Below are positions 1-9,843 of a stretch of DNA of 64,000 bases, one piece after another. The position numbers and the translations under genes were made by a program. Each line of letters starts with the position of its first letter. The first letter of the stretch is position 1. Where the stretch lies: assembly GCF_017695965.1 (NCBI RefSeq), contig NZ_JAAORM010000005.1, positions 496,001 to 560,000 of the forward strand, in the 5' to 3' direction. The notes beneath the pieces were generated by a model. The model made no database searches, was not told where the DNA came from, and saw nothing but the letters and a program-made list of their open reading frames with translations. This DNA is from Prochlorococcus marinus CUG1416. GTDB taxonomy: Bacteria; Cyanobacteriota; Cyanobacteriia; PCC-6307; Cyanobiaceae.

Positions 1-1514
1 TTTTCATTTTTATTAGAAGTTATTTCTGGTTTTAATAATGGGAAAGGGATTACATCTCTTATTGATGGACTATTAGTAATTAGCATAATAAGTCTATCAA
101 TGCCTATACCTAATCCTCCAGTTGGAGGCATGCCAATCTCTAAAGCATTCAAAAAATCTTCATCTATACAATGTGCCTCAAAATCTCCTTTATCCCTTAG
201 AGATTGCTGTAATTGCATTCTTTCTCTTTGATCTACTGGATCTATCAACTCACTAAAAGCATTTGCCAGCTCTCGACCAGCAATGAATAATTCGAATCTC
301 TGAACCATTTCTTTATTATCAAGATGAGGCCTAGCTAAAGGAGAGATTTCAACAGGATAATCGATCACAAAAGTAGGTTCTATAAGTTCTGACTCTACTT
401 TTTGCTCGAAGACCTCATTTAGAAGTCTTCCCATAGTATTTGTTTTAGTAGAACATCCAACATTTATACTTTTAACGGCTTGTTTTGCTTCTTGAAAGTC
501 TCCACTGAAAGAATCAAAATCAATCCCTGTATATTTTTTGACTATATCTTTCATAGATATTCTTAACCAAGGTTTAGAAAAATCAATTTCGTTATTTTGA
601 TAATTTATAACTAAAGAGCCACATGCATCAGCTACGATATCTTTTATAAGTTCTTCTGTTAAATCCATCATATCGACATAGTTAGAAAAAGCTTGATATA
701 TTTCAACTGAGGTAAATTCAGGATTATGCTTTGTGCTTATCCCCTCATTACGGAAAATTCTTCCCAATTCATAAACTTTCTCAAATCCTCCAACAACCAT
801 TCTTTTTAAATGTAATTCAGTAGCTATTCTTAGATACAGCGGAATATCTAACGTATTATGGTGAGTAATAAATGGTCTTGCTTCAGCACCACCAGCTTCA
901 GATTGCAGAATTGGAGTCTCTATCTCTAAAAAATTTCTATTATCTAGCCATTTTCTTATAAAACTTATACATTTTGCTCTTGTTTTAAATACAGTTTTAG
1001 AGTGCGGATTCACTATTAAATCTAGATAACGTTGTCTATATCTTTTTTCAATATCAGTCAATCCATGCCATTTATCGGGTAACGGCTGTAATGATTTTGA
1101 TAACATTTCCCATTTTTCTACTTTAATTGAAAGCTCACCTTTATTAGTTTTTTTAATAGTTCCGTAAACGCCTATCCAATCACCAATATCTACTATTTCC
1201 TTAATATCTTCAAAAGAAAGTAATTTTTGATTTTCTAAATTGCAATTAATAATCCTTTTTTCTAAATACAGTTGAATCTGATCTTCTTGATCGCTTATTG
1301 TAAAAAAGGCAATTTTACCCATTACCCTTTTTGCCATCACTCTACCAGCAATAGAGACACTGAAATCTTCCTCTTGACCATTTTCTAAAAAATCAAATTC
1401 TTGAATAAGAAATTTAGTAGTGTGGGAAACTCTAAAACTTTCTGCGTAAGAAGCAAATCCTTTACTAACTAGTAAATTTGCTTTTTGAAGGCGGGCATCT
1501 CTTATTTCAGACAA
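1..1514 (-). CDS. lysS: Lysine--tRNA ligase, class II (3' end cut by window edge)
   Basis: Charges tRNA-Lys with lysine in the cytoplasm. Translating the minus strand gives a class II synthetase of about 504 residues before the window ends. It has an OB-fold anticodon-binding N-terminus ([11 protein letters not shown]), motif 2 (FRNEGIS then HNPEFTSVE) and motif 3 (GIGIDRLIM), which falls only some 30 residues from the edge, so only the last few residues are missing. The start is read as TTG at 1514 ([15 protein letters not shown]); no ATG fits upstream. It lies 48 bases downstream of rpaB on the same strand. Function is confident; the start codon is moderately certain. Confidence 0.95.
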   Translation of the reverse strand, partial: MSEIRDARLQKANLLVSKGFASYAESFRVSHTTKFLIQEFDFLENGQEEDFSVSIAGRVMAKRVMGKIAFFTISDQEDQIQLYLEKRIINCNLENQKLLSFEDIKEIVDIGDWIGVYGTIKKTNKGELSIKVEKWEMLSKSLQPLPDKWHGLTDIEKRYRQRYLDLIVNPHSKTVFKTRAKCISFIRKWLDNRNFLEIETPILQSEAGGAEARPFITHHNTLDIPLYLRIATELHLKRMVVGGFEKVYELGRIFRNEGISTKHNPEFTSVEIYQAFSNYVDMMDLTEELIKDIVADACGSLVINYQNNEIDFSKPWLRISMKDIVKKYTGIDFDSFSGDFQEAKQAVKSINVGCSTKTNTMGRLLNEVFEQKVESELIEPTFVIDYPVEISPLARPHLDNKEMVQRFELFIAGRELANAFSELIDPVDQRERMQLQQSLRDKGDFEAHCIDEDFLNALEIGMPPTGGLGIGIDRLIMLITNSPSIRDVIPFPLLKPEITSNKNE

Positions 1515-1562
1515 AATTTACTTTAATATTTGTTTTATTTAATAAAATTATCAGACTAAGGA

Positions 1563-2309
1563 TCAACTTGCCAAAGATGTTGCTGTTTCACCAACTCTCT
1601 GAGATGCATAACCTATCCCTCTAACAGTTAATATTAATTCTGGATTTCTTGGATCTGGTTCCAATTTACCTCTTAGTCTTGCGACATAAACATCTACAAC
1701 TCTTAAATCTGCAGCTCTCCTAGGAGGATAACCCCATAGTTGTTCTAAAATTTCAGCTCGTGGAACAACTTTACCAGGCTCGTCAAATAATAATTCTAGA
1801 AGGCTAAATTCAGTATAAGTTAGACTAATTCTTTCACCAGCTCTAGATACTTGTCTTCTATTAGTATCAACCACTAAAGTGCCAAATTTCATAACTCCTT
1901 TACCAGATGGAACCTCTTTGGTTTCAGCAACCGACACAGTAGGGCCCATTCTTCTTAAAATAGTAGCTATCCTCGCTTCTAACTCTTTTGGACTAAAGGG
2001 TTTTGATAAGTAATCATCAGCTCCTAAATCCAAACCTGCAACCCTCTCAGAAATCGCCTCAAGTGCAGTTAAAAATATTATTGGAACCACTGATTCAGCC
2101 CTAATTCTTCGGCAAACTGCAAAGCCATCCATTTTTGGGAGCATAACATCAAGAACTATCAAGTCTGGTGAATCTCTATGAAAAGATTCAAGAGCCTCTT
2201 CACCGTTAGTGGCGGAAAAAACTTGATATCCTGCTAATTGAAGTCTTGTAACTAATACCTTCAAAACTGCTGGTTCATCATCAACAACTAAAATTCTTGC
2301 TTTTGACAT
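1563..2309 (-). CDS. rpaB: OmpR-family response regulator RpaB
   Basis: 248 residues: a receiver domain (about 5-120; acidic pair D10/D11, phosphoacceptor D54 in IVLDVMLPK, conserved K in YLSKPFSP) and a winged-helix DNA-binding domain (about 135-240) ending in RGIGY. The sequence closely fits RpaB (Ycf27), the essential cyanobacterial regulator that binds HLR1 sites in high-light and photosystem promoters and partners with the NblS/Hik33 kinase (family knowledge). No kinase gene is adjacent, so it is an orphan regulator here. It follows mreD after 176 bases, presumably with its own promoter, and precedes lysS. I did not see a clear HLR1 repeat in its upstream region. Confidence 0.93.
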   Translation of the reverse strand: MSKARILVVDDEPAVLKVLVTRLQLAGYQVFSATNGEEALESFHRDSPDLIVLDVMLPKMDGFAVCRRIRAESVVPIIFLTALEAISERVAGLDLGADDYLSKPFSPKELEARIATILRRMGPTVSVAETKEVPSGKGVMKFGTLVVDTNRRQVSRAGERISLTYTEFSLLELLFDEPGKVVPRAEILEQLWGYPPRRAADLRVVDVYVARLRGKLEPDPRNPELILTVRGIGYASQRVGETATSLAS

Positions 2310-2485
2310 AGTTAAAAAAGATTTCCAGATATTTCAAAGCAAAGAATTATTGCATTGAATTTTCATTCTAACAATTAAAAATATAACATTACGAAGCCTC
2401 AAAGAGATATTCAATAGATTTAAAAACGATTTTAAATAATTTCATGATATGCATTTTTCGAACACTTTTTACTTCTCTGCGAAAT

Positions 2486-3007
2486 TTATTTTTGTAATTT
2501 TCTCCTTGAATATTTAAAGATTCTCAAAAGTTTAGAGCAAATTAAAGGAGCCAAGAAACCTGTAAGAAAAACTTCAGCTAGGATATTTTGAAAACTGGTG
2601 ACATAAAATAAAAAAGGAATATCTGAAAAATTTTTAAACAAAATCTGCAAAAAATAAAGCGTCCCGCATAAAAAACTTCCAAAAGCACAAATTAAACCAT
2701 ACCTAAAATGTCCTACGAAAATATCACTATGTAATTTAATTCTCCCAAAAAAAAATCCACATAAAATTAAACCTGGAATTTGAGTAAAATTACTATCTAG
2801 AGTTAAAGAATCTAAAATTAGACCTAAAAACAAACCAAATATTACTCCATTAATCGATCCATTAATCATTGACCAAGGCAACAACCAAAATAAAGGCCAA
2901 TATGGCTGAACACCTAAAAATCCTAGCCAATTAGGATGCCATAAAAAAATAATTGGGATAAAAATAAAGAAAATTATAGACAATTTTTTTATAAAAAATT
3001 TTTTCAT
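2486..3007 (-). CDS. mreD: Rod-shape-determining membrane protein MreD
   Basis: About 173 residues, almost entirely hydrophobic, with roughly five membrane segments and short basic loops (e.g. the RRKLQK tail). Identification relies on size, hydrophobicity and position as the third gene of mreB-mreC-mreD. I place the start at the ATG at 3007 (MKKFFIKKL) rather than 30 bases upstream. That ATG overlaps the mreC stop codon by one base (TAATG), suggesting translational coupling. MreD works with MreC and MreB in positioning wall synthesis at the inner membrane. MreD sequences diverge fast, so family assignment leans on context. Confidence 0.82.
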   Translation of the reverse strand: MKKFFIKKLSIIFFIFIPIIFLWHPNWLGFLGVQPYWPLFWLLPWSMINGSINGVIFGLFLGLILDSLTLDSNFTQIPGLILCGFFFGRIKLHSDIFVGHFRYGLICAFGSFLCGTLYFLQILFKNFSDIPFLFYVTSFQNILAEVFLTGFLAPLICSKLLRIFKYSRRKLQK

Positions 3008-3756
3008 TAAATTTTTACTTTTAAAATTTGTACCCAATCAATTGCGTGAGGTTTTGCCAAAAGTGATATTGTTGCCGTTTTTATTGCTTTAAATGGCTCA
3101 TCTACAGATTGGACAACACCAATAGGGATATTTGGAGGTAATAAAGTACTAGCAGGAGAAGACGAAACGAAATCTCCTGCTTTTATATCAGCATCTTTTG
3201 AATAAAGTATTAAGCGAGGATAATCATCTCCTAAACCGACCAGTAATCCATTAATTTGAGCTCTGTCAACCCATACTCCTACCTTACTTTCTGGTGAGGT
3301 TAATAATCTTACCGTCGAAGTAAATAAAGAAGTATCGTTTACTCTTCCTAATAATCCACCAGGACCAATAACAGTACTGCCAATTTGCACTCCATCTTTT
3401 GAACCTTTGTTTATTATTATTTGTCTCCACCAACTACCTGTTTTTCTCGAAATAACTGCAGCTGAAACATTATCATTATTAGATGATTCTCGCAGAGATA
3501 AAATTTTCCGTAATCTTATATTATCCTTTTTAAGAAGATTTAAGTTTATTAAATATTCTTGGTCTATACTCTTAAGAATAACTTCTTTTTGAAATTGACC
3601 AGGCCAAAAAGGCTTTGAAATGAAATAATAAAAATCCTTATAAATAGATCCTTTTGATATCCTTACAAAAACTAAAAATAAAAAAATTCCAAAGATTATC
3701 CAGTTTTTCTTTTTATGCCACCAACGACTAGTAGAAATTCGTCGGATATCTAACAT
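3007..3756 (-). CDS. mreC: Rod-shape-determining protein MreC
   Basis: 249 residues: a basic N-terminus, one membrane segment at about 18-34, a coiled-coil-like stretch around 60-85, then the beta-rich periplasmic MreC domain (GSWWRQIIINKGSKDGV, GPGGLLGRV, SSPASTLLPPNIPIGVV). It is a membrane-anchored scaffold linking cytoplasmic MreB to wall synthases. It sits 4 bases downstream of mreB and touches mreD, so the three genes form an operon. Length is within the shorter end of the family. Confidence 0.92.
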   Translation of the reverse strand: MLDIRRISTSRWWHKKKNWIIFGIFLFLVFVRISKGSIYKDFYYFISKPFWPGQFQKEVILKSIDQEYLINLNLLKKDNIRLRKILSLRESSNNDNVSAAVISRKTGSWWRQIIINKGSKDGVQIGSTVIGPGGLLGRVNDTSLFTSTVRLLTSPESKVGVWVDRAQINGLLVGLGDDYPRLILYSKDADIKAGDFVSSSPASTLLPPNIPIGVVQSVDEPFKAIKTATISLLAKPHAIDWVQILKVKI

Positions 3757-3760
3757 AGTA

Positions 3761-4813
3761 TTAATCTCTTATCGCGTTCCTTATAAACTCTGGAGTATCA
3801 ACAACTCTTTTAAGTGTTTTAAAATCATCCAACACCTGCCCACAACCATTAACTACGCATAGCAGTGGGTTTTCTGCTATGTGAGTAAAAATTCCCGTTT
3901 CATCGCTCAATAAATCATTAATGCCTCTTACTAAAGCTCCACCTCCTGCAAGCATAATTCCCCTATCAACAATATCTGCCGCAAGTTCAGGGGGGGTTCT
4001 CTCTAAAGTTCTTTTTACAGCTTCAACTATTTTGCTGAGTGTATCAGCCATGGCCTCTCTGATTTCTCCTGATGTCAAGGTTACTGACCTAGGTAAACCA
4101 GATAAAAGATGTAAACCTCTAACTTCTAAAGTAGTTTTATCAAAATCATCATCTGGAAATGCAGATCCAATTTTGATCTTAATATCTTCTGCAGTTCTCT
4201 CTCCAACAACTAAATTATGAACTTTTTTAAGATATAAGGCAATTGATTCATTTATTTCGTCGCCAGCTATTCGCACAGATTCACTTAATACAGTTCCACC
4301 CAAACTTAATACTGCAACCTCGGTAGTCCCACCACCAATATCAACAATCATGGTTCCAATTGGCTCAGTTACTGGTAATGATGCTCCAATTGCTGCTGCA
4401 ACAGGTTCATCAATTAAGTAAACTTCTCTAGCTCCAGCTAATCCAGCTTCTCTTACTGCTCTTCGCTCAACACTGGTCACTCCACTTGGAATACCAATAA
4501 CTATTCTTGGAGCTACTATACCCTTACCTTCGTTACATTTCTGAATAAATGTTTTTATCATTTGCTCTGCCGCATCAAAATCTGCGATAACCCCATCTCT
4601 TAGTGGTCTTACAGCTCTTATATTGCCAGGTGTTCTTCCAAGCATTAACTTTGCTTCTTTACCAACAGCCAATGGAACACCTTCCTCTAAATCTATTGCT
4701 ACCACTGAAGGCTCTTGTAAAACAACTCCCTTCCCTGATACATGTATAAGAGTATTGGCAGTTCCCAAATCTATGCCAATATCTCTAGAAAATTTAAATC
4801 TGTTAAAAATCAC
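3761..4813 (-). CDS. mreB: Cell shape-determining actin-like protein MreB
   Basis: 350 residues with the actin/Hsp70 ATPase signature: phosphate 1 loop [11 protein letters not shown] (11-21), phosphate 2 loop [10 protein letters not shown] (156-165) and adenosine motif [11 protein letters not shown] near 290. MreB filaments at the inner membrane guide elongation of the wall; an N-terminal amphipathic stretch ([10 protein letters not shown]) fits membrane attachment. The start is GTG at 4813. It is first gene of mreBCD, divergent from ssb across about 130 bases. An AAGAATTCTT palindrome lies at 4817-4826 directly in front of the start, probably chance in A+T-rich DNA. Confidence 0.97.
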   Translation of the reverse strand: MIFNRFKFSRDIGIDLGTANTLIHVSGKGVVLQEPSVVAIDLEEGVPLAVGKEAKLMLGRTPGNIRAVRPLRDGVIADFDAAEQMIKTFIQKCNEGKGIVAPRIVIGIPSGVTSVERRAVREAGLAGAREVYLIDEPVAAAIGASLPVTEPIGTMIVDIGGGTTEVAVLSLGGTVLSESVRIAGDEINESIALYLKKVHNLVVGERTAEDIKIKIGSAFPDDDFDKTTLEVRGLHLLSGLPRSVTLTSGEIREAMADTLSKIVEAVKRTLERTPPELAADIVDRGIMLAGGGALVRGINDLLSDETGIFTHIAENPLLCVVNGCGQVLDDFKTLKRVVDTPEFIRNAIRD

Positions 4814-4945
4814 AATAAGAATTCTTTTTTTAAATAATATATCTATTTTTTGCTAAGCTCTCAAAATTCTCTCGTTTAGTTATGAATAGCACGCAAAACT
4901 TTGAGCAGAAACTAAAAAAATGAGTAGTATTAAAAAAAAATAATT

Positions 4946-5317
4946 ATGGAAATTAACACTATCAACCTTGTTGGCAGAGCTGGTAGAGAACCAGATGTAA
5001 GATATTTCGAATCTGGTAGTATCGTAGCTAATTTCACTCTTGCAGTGAACAGAAGAAGCAGAGATGAAGAGCCAGACTGGTTTAATTTAGAAATATGGGG
5101 TAAACAAGCCCAAGTAGCAGCAGACTACGTTAAAAAAGGATCTTTAATTGGAGTTACAGGAAGCTTTAAAATTGATAGTTGGAAAGATAAAAATACTGGT
5201 GAAGACAGATACAAACCAGTTATTAGAGTTGATAGATTAAACTTGCTAAGCTCTCGAAAAGAGTCTGAAAATAACCAATACTCTAACAACAGTAATTCTA
5301 GTGAAATACCTTTTTAG
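4946..5317 (+). CDS. ssb: Single-stranded DNA-binding protein
   Basis: 123 residues. The OB-fold occupies about 1-105 (INLVGRAGREPDVRYFESG, WFNLEIWGKQA, ITGSFKID-like VTGSFKIDSW). A short Asn/Ser linker follows and the protein ends SSEIPF, a weakly acidic version of the usual DDDIPF tip through which SSB recruits replication and repair enzymes. It coats ssDNA during replication, recombination and repair. The ATG at 4946 begins directly at the OB-fold (MEINTINLVG). It is transcribed away from mreB, and its stop codon overlaps the 3' end of the convergent dedA gene by four bases. Confidence 0.93.
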   Translation: MEINTINLVGRAGREPDVRYFESGSIVANFTLAVNRRSRDEEPDWFNLEIWGKQAQVAADYVKKGSLIGVTGSFKIDSWKDKNTGEDRYKPVIRVDRLNLLSSRKESENNQYSNNSNSSEIPF

Positions 5318-5973
5318 GCTTTAATTTTTTTAATAAATCTAATAAGTATTTTTATTAAAAAATATAAAAAAATTAAAATTAAAATTGGCTTCACAACATA
5401 TTTGATTTGATCTAAATAAGTTTCAATGATTGGATAATTTTCACCAAATAAATAACCTGCATAAGTAAGAAGTGCTACCCATATCAGGCTCCCAAATGTA
5501 GTCCAAATCAAAAATTTTCTTAATGGCATAAGTTCTATGCCAGCGGGAACTGAAATCAAAGTTCTTATACCTGGTACTAATCTGCCCCAAAAAACTAAAG
5601 AAACCCCGTATTTATCAAACCACCTTTTACTTTTACTTAAATCATTAGAAGAAATACCCAAATATTTTCCTTTTTTATCTAGAAAATTTGAAAGTCTTTT
5701 TTCATTTACTAATCTACCTAAATAGTACCAAGGCAATGATCCTAAAATAGTTCCAAGCAATCCCCAAAAAACTAAAATATAGAAATTTAATTTTTGTTGA
5801 TAAACGAAAAAACCTCCTAATGGCATTATTATTTCCGAAGGAATTGGAGGTATTATGTTTTCTAAAAACATAGCCAAACAAATAGTGAGGTATGCAATTA
5901 TTGAATTCTTTTCAACAGCCAAACTAATATAGTCGGGGATTGAAGTAAGAAAATTTACAAAAATTAAACTCAA
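5314..5973 (-). CDS. DedA-family membrane protein (VTT domain)
   Basis: 219 residues with about five hydrophobic segments and DedA/VTT signatures: ENIIPPIPSEIIMPLGGFF (about 38-56) and FWGRLVPGIRTLISVPAG (about 128-145), then WTTFGSLIWVALLTYAGYLFG. The family acts in the inner membrane in lipid flipping and proton-motive-force maintenance; the exact substrate cannot be told from sequence. The start is a TTG at 5973, two bases after the ahcY stop, so the two are likely co-transcribed. The 3' end overlaps ssb by four bases. Confidence 0.88.
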   Translation of the reverse strand: MSLIFVNFLTSIPDYISLAVEKNSIIAYLTICLAMFLENIIPPIPSEIIMPLGGFFVYQQKLNFYILVFWGLLGTILGSLPWYYLGRLVNEKRLSNFLDKKGKYLGISSNDLSKSKRWFDKYGVSLVFWGRLVPGIRTLISVPAGIELMPLRKFLIWTTFGSLIWVALLTYAGYLFGENYPIIETYLDQIKYVVKPILILIFLYFLIKILIRFIKKIKA

Positions 5974-5975
5974 AC

Positions 5976-7394
5976 TTAGTATCTATAGAGTTCTGGTTTA
6001 TAAGGTCCTTCAACAGAGACATTAATGTAGTCAGCCTGTTCTTTAGTTAATTGTGTTAATTTTGCACCAATTTTATCAAGATGTAATCTAGCTACCATTT
6101 CATCTAAATGTTTTGGTAAAACATAAACCTCCTTAGCATATTTTTCTGACTTATTGAAAAGTTCAATTTGAGCTAGTACTTGATTAGTAAAAGAATTACT
6201 CATAACAAAACTTGGATGTCCAGTGGCACAACCTAAGTTAACTAATCTACCTTCGGCTAAAAGGATTATTTTATTGCCACTCGGCAAAGTTATGTGATCA
6301 ACCTGCGGCTTAATATTGTCCCATGGATAATCTTTCAAGGAAGCCACATCAATTTCATTATCGAAATGGCCGATATTACAAACTATGGCCTCATCTTTCA
6401 TCTTAACGAGATTTTCGTTTGTAATTACCTGATAGTTCCCAGTTGCCGTAACAAATATATCTATATCTTCCACAACATCGTCTAACGTAACAACGCTAAA
6501 ACCTTCCATTGCCGCTTGAAGAGCACAAATTGGATCAACTTCAGCAACTTTTACAATTGCACCAAGACCTCTTAATGACTGTGCTGAACCTTTACCTACA
6601 TCTCCAAAACCCATCACTAAAGCGACCTTCCCAGCAATCATCACATCAGTGGCACGCTTTATGCTGTCAACTAGAGATTCTCGGCACCCATATAAATTAT
6701 CAAATTTGCTCTTAGTTACTGAATCATTAACGTTGATAGCAGGGAAAGGTAAAGCATTTTGCTTTTGCAGTTGATAAAGTCTTGCAACTCCAGTTGTAGT
6801 TTCTTCAGTGACACCAATAATGTTACTTTTAATTCTAGAATAGAAGTAACTATCATTTGACAACTTAGACTTAATAGAATTGAATAAAGCAATTTCTTCT
6901 TCATTACCGGGATTATCTAAGACAGATAAATCTTTTTCCGCTTTACTACCGAGTATCAATAAACCAGTTGCATCTCCCCCATCATCAAGAATCATATTTG
7001 GAGAGTCTGAACCCCAATCAAGAATATAGTGGGTATATTGCCAATATTCATCAAGAGTCTCACCTTTTTTTGCATATACAGCAATTCCTTTATCTGCGAT
7101 AGCTGCAGCCGCATGATCTTGAGTTGAAAAAATATTGCATGAAGCCCATTTCACTTCTGCACCAAGTTCAACAAGAGTTTCTATTAAGACTGCCGTCTGA
7201 ATAGTCATATGTAAACTTCCAGCTATTTTTGCACCTTTGAGTGGCTTTTCAGATTGATATTTATCTCTAAGTGCCATTAATCCAGGCATTTCTGTTTCGG
7301 CAATTTTAATTTCTTTACGACCAAAATCTGATAAAGAGATATCGGCAATTACATAACTTGGTATTGAGTTTTTAACTGAATTTGAGATAACCAT
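5976..7394 (-). CDS. ahcY: Adenosylhomocysteinase (S-adenosyl-L-homocysteine hydrolase)
   Basis: 472 residues. NAD-dependent enzyme that splits S-adenosylhomocysteine into adenosine and homocysteine, clearing the inhibitor left by methyltransferases. Seen: the substrate region [33 protein letters not shown], the NAD-binding loop [19 protein letters not shown]-type [11 protein letters not shown], and the C-terminal KPELYRY tail that closes the neighbouring active site in the tetramer. Full length for the family. Divergent from tsaE with only 39 bases between starts. dedA follows after two bases. Confidence 0.97.
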   Translation of the reverse strand: MVISNSVKNSIPSYVIADISLSDFGRKEIKIAETEMPGLMALRDKYQSEKPLKGAKIAGSLHMTIQTAVLIETLVELGAEVKWASCNIFSTQDHAAAAIADKGIAVYAKKGETLDEYWQYTHYILDWGSDSPNMILDDGGDATGLLILGSKAEKDLSVLDNPGNEEEIALFNSIKSKLSNDSYFYSRIKSNIIGVTEETTTGVARLYQLQKQNALPFPAINVNDSVTKSKFDNLYGCRESLVDSIKRATDVMIAGKVALVMGFGDVGKGSAQSLRGLGAIVKVAEVDPICALQAAMEGFSVVTLDDVVEDIDIFVTATGNYQVITNENLVKMKDEAIVCNIGHFDNEIDVASLKDYPWDNIKPQVDHITLPSGNKIILLAEGRLVNLGCATGHPSFVMSNSFTNQVLAQIELFNKSEKYAKEVYVLPKHLDEMVARLHLDKIGAKLTQLTKEQADYINVSVEGPYKPELYRY

Positions 7395-7433
7395 TTCTAG
7401 TAAATACTTTTTCTATTAAACTATAAATGATTT

Positions 7434-7883
7434 TTGAGTAATTTTGTGTTTGTTGAGAATTTAAAAGAGACTTTAAATTTAGGAAAAAAACTCTCACACA
7501 AATTAAATCCCCAATCAATTGTTTTATTACAGGGTCCAATAGGTGCTGGGAAAACTTCATTTGTGCAAGGGATTGCTCAAGGCTTAACAATCTCTGAAGA
7601 CATTACAAGCCCTACATTTGCTTTATCACATCACTATAACTCCGGAAAAATTCCACTAATTCACCTTGATTTATACAGATTAGAAAATGTTTCTTCAGCA
7701 AAAGAAGTTTTTTTTTCAGAAGAAGAAGAGGCAATACAAAGACAAGCTATTTTAGTTATTGAATGGCCAGAATTAATAGAACCAGTTATTGATAATTTCT
7801 GGAAAATAGAAATTAGTTACGCAAAAAATTATGGAAGAAACTACGAAATACGAGATCCCAAAAATTTATTAACCTTCTCATAA
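7434..7883 (+). CDS. tsaE: tRNA threonylcarbamoyladenosine biosynthesis ATPase TsaE
   Basis: 149 residues, a small P-loop ATPase: Walker A GPIGAGKT (34-41), SPTFALSHHY (59-68), IPLIHLDLYRL (73-83) and the late conserved W111 in VIEWPEL. TsaE helps TsaB/TsaD make t6A at position 37 of ANN-decoding tRNAs. Start is TTG at 7434; no better in-frame start exists before the conserved core. The last 43 bases overlap the 3' end of the convergent sugar kinase gene, so both C-termini are encoded by the same DNA. Confidence 0.92.
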   Translation: MSNFVFVENLKETLNLGKKLSHKLNPQSIVLLQGPIGAGKTSFVQGIAQGLTISEDITSPTFALSHHYNSGKIPLIHLDLYRLENVSSAKEVFFSEEEEAIQRQAILVIEWPELIEPVIDNFWKIEISYAKNYGRNYEIRDPKNLLTFS

Positions 7884-8839
7884 TATGGCTGTTGCTCGAT
7901 AGCACCTTCACCAAGACAAGTTAATAATCCACAAACACCTGCGAACTTAATGCAATCTTCTATCTCTAGTTCATTTGAAGGATAGCCAGAAGCAATAAAT
8001 TGTGAAATTAAGCCAGCTAAAAAAGCATCGCCTGCGCCAGTTGTATCAACAATTTTTTTTGAAGTAGGAGTTTCAGTAATTCCCTGCAATCCATTGATAT
8101 ACCATGCAACGGGATTTTTTCCATCAGTTATTATTACATCTGGTCTATTAGACAATTGTTGAGATATTATCAAGGGATTTTCATCCTCAAAAAACAAAGT
8201 TGCTTCTTCTTTAGCAAGTTTTAAGACATTTGCATGATTTAAAAATTTCTTGATTAAATTAACTCTCTCGGCTTTACTAATTTCTGATGAAAAACTTGAG
8301 TGATCCCAAAAGACCTCTCTCCAATTCAAATCAATAACTATTTTGACTTCAAATTTTTTAGCCTGTTCAAGAAGAAAAAAAATAGTCTCTGCTGATATTG
8401 GAGATGATAATAAGATCGTTCCCATAACTAAATATTTTGTTTCTAGAAAAGATTTCTCCAAATTTAAAATTTCTTTTTCTATGAATTTCTTACTAAGAAC
8501 TTCGTCTGCAAAGCGTGAATGAGAACTTTCCTCAAAGCCTGAAAAAAAACGATCTCCAAATTGATCTCTATCTACATTAACCACGCGAGTAGATGAATCA
8601 TTATCTAATTGCAAAAAATCTAAATTAACCTCCAATTCATTAAATTGCGTGATAAATTTTTTTCCATAATCATCACTACCCAAACTTCCTATAAATGTTG
8701 AATCTATTTTTAATTTTCTTAATGCACAAGCAACATTAGCCGGCGCACCTCCCAAAAAATCTGTAAATCCTTGATTTGACTTATTTCTGATTCTGTCTAT
8801 TAAAGCCTCTCCAATACATATCACCTTTTTCTTTTTCAT
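7841..8839 (-). CDS. PfkB-family carbohydrate kinase (fructokinase-like)
   Basis: 332 residues of the ribokinase/PfkB fold: GGAPANVA at 30-37, and the anion-hole/catalytic motif DTTGAGDAFLAG at 265-276 with D271 as likely base. The N-terminal ICIGEALID and the GGAPANVA motif are typical of fructokinases, which would feed fructose from sucrose into central metabolism, but substrate cannot be proved by eye. Start ATG at 8839 follows a lysine-rich MKKKKVICIGEA. Its C-terminal 14 codons lie antisense to the tsaE 3' end. Divergent from the alpha/beta hydrolase gene. Confidence 0.88.
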   Translation of the reverse strand: MKKKKVICIGEALIDRIRNKSNQGFTDFLGGAPANVACALRKLKIDSTFIGSLGSDDYGKKFITQFNELEVNLDFLQLDNDSSTRVVNVDRDQFGDRFFSGFEESSHSRFADEVLSKKFIEKEILNLEKSFLETKYLVMGTILLSSPISAETIFFLLEQAKKFEVKIVIDLNWREVFWDHSSFSSEISKAERVNLIKKFLNHANVLKLAKEEATLFFEDENPLIISQQLSNRPDVIITDGKNPVAWYINGLQGITETPTSKKIVDTTGAGDAFLAGLISQFIASGYPSNELEIEDCIKFAGVCGLLTCLGEGAIEQQPYYEKVNKFLGSRIS

Positions 8840-8928
8840 AAAATGAACGCTTTTTCATAGTTAAGAATAATTTATTAAAAACGAATAATTTTTTTTTGAA
8901 TTAAAGTTTAATCAAAAGCATATTCATA

Positions 8929-9843
8929 GTGTCCTTAAATAAATCTGAAACTTGGAAGTGGAAAAATTGGGAAATTTCTTGGTCTTTATCAAAAGAATCT
9001 ACTTCTGAAAAAAATATTAAAATTTTATTAGTTCATGGATTTGGGGCATCAAAAAACCATTGGAGACATAATCAAGATTTTCTCGGTAAATTTTCTAACT
9101 GCTACGCAATTGACTTATTAGGATTTGGAAAAAGCAGTCAGCCTAATGCTTTATTAAATTACGAACCTGACAAAGAAAACTCAATTAAATATTCATTTAA
9201 CTTATGGGGTAATCAAATATCAACATTTTGTGAAGAGGTAATAAAATCTCCTGTTTACTTGGTAGGGAACTCAATTGGTGGTGTTATTGCATTAAAAGCT
9301 GCTGAAATCCTCAAAGATAATTGCAAAGGTGTCATTTTGATTGATTGTGCACAAAGAACTATGGATGATAAACGTTTAAAAAAAAGTGATATCTTAATGA
9401 ATCTACTGAGACCCGTCCTTAAAACGATAGTCAGACAAAGAATAATCAGCAATACACTTTTCACAAGAGCTGCTAATCCAAAAGTTATAAAGAAAATACT
9501 TGAACAAGCTTACCCCTCAGGAAAAAATATCGATGAGGAATTAATTGAAATACTATATCAACCCTCTAAAAGGACAAACTCTAAAGAAGCATTTCGTGGT
9601 TTTATTAACTTATTTGACGACTATCTTGCTACAGACCTTTTCGACAAAGTTGGTACTCCAATCCAATTAATTTGGGGAGAAAAAGATCCTTGGGAATCAT
9701 TAAGTGAAGCAAAAGAGTGGAAGAAAAAGTTCAGTAATATTAAAAGATTAGATATTATTAAAGGTGCTGGCCATTGTCCTCATGATGAAGAACCTGAAGA
9801 AACAAATACATTAATATGTGAATTTCTTCAGGAAACAAAATAA
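8929..9843 (+). CDS. Alpha/beta hydrolase-fold protein
   Basis: 304 residues. Complete catalytic triad by position: nucleophile S115 in VGNSIGG, D253 in WGEKDPW, H282 in GAGHCPHDE; oxyanion region HGFGASKNHW at 36-45. Such chromosomal cyanobacterial hydrolases are often annotated as putative esterases; substrate is unknown. The start is GTG at 8929 and gives no export signal, so it is probably cytoplasmic. It stands alone between divergent and convergent neighbours, and its last 16 bases overlap the sigma factor gene. Confidence 0.85.
   Translation: MSLNKSETWKWKNWEISWSLSKESTSEKNIKILLVHGFGASKNHWRHNQDFLGKFSNCYAIDLLGFGKSSQPNALLNYEPDKENSIKYSFNLWGNQISTFCEEVIKSPVYLVGNSIGGVIALKAAEILKDNCKGVILIDCAQRTMDDKRLKKSDILMNLLRPVLKTIVRQRIISNTLFTRAANPKVIKKILEQAYPSGKNIDEELIEILYQPSKRTNSKEAFRGFINLFDDYLATDLFDKVGTPIQLIWGEKDPWESLSEAKEWKKKFSNIKRLDIIKGAGHCPHDEEPEETNTLICEFLQETK

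Noticed and set aside
1533-1547. TTTTATT-T-AATAAAA inverted repeat between rpaB and lysS
   Set aside because: A/T only; such symmetry is frequent by chance here and would make a very weak hairpin.
4817-4826. AAGAATTCTT palindrome next to the mreB start
   Set aside because: Ten-base A/T-rich palindrome containing a common hexamer; no second copy or supporting context.
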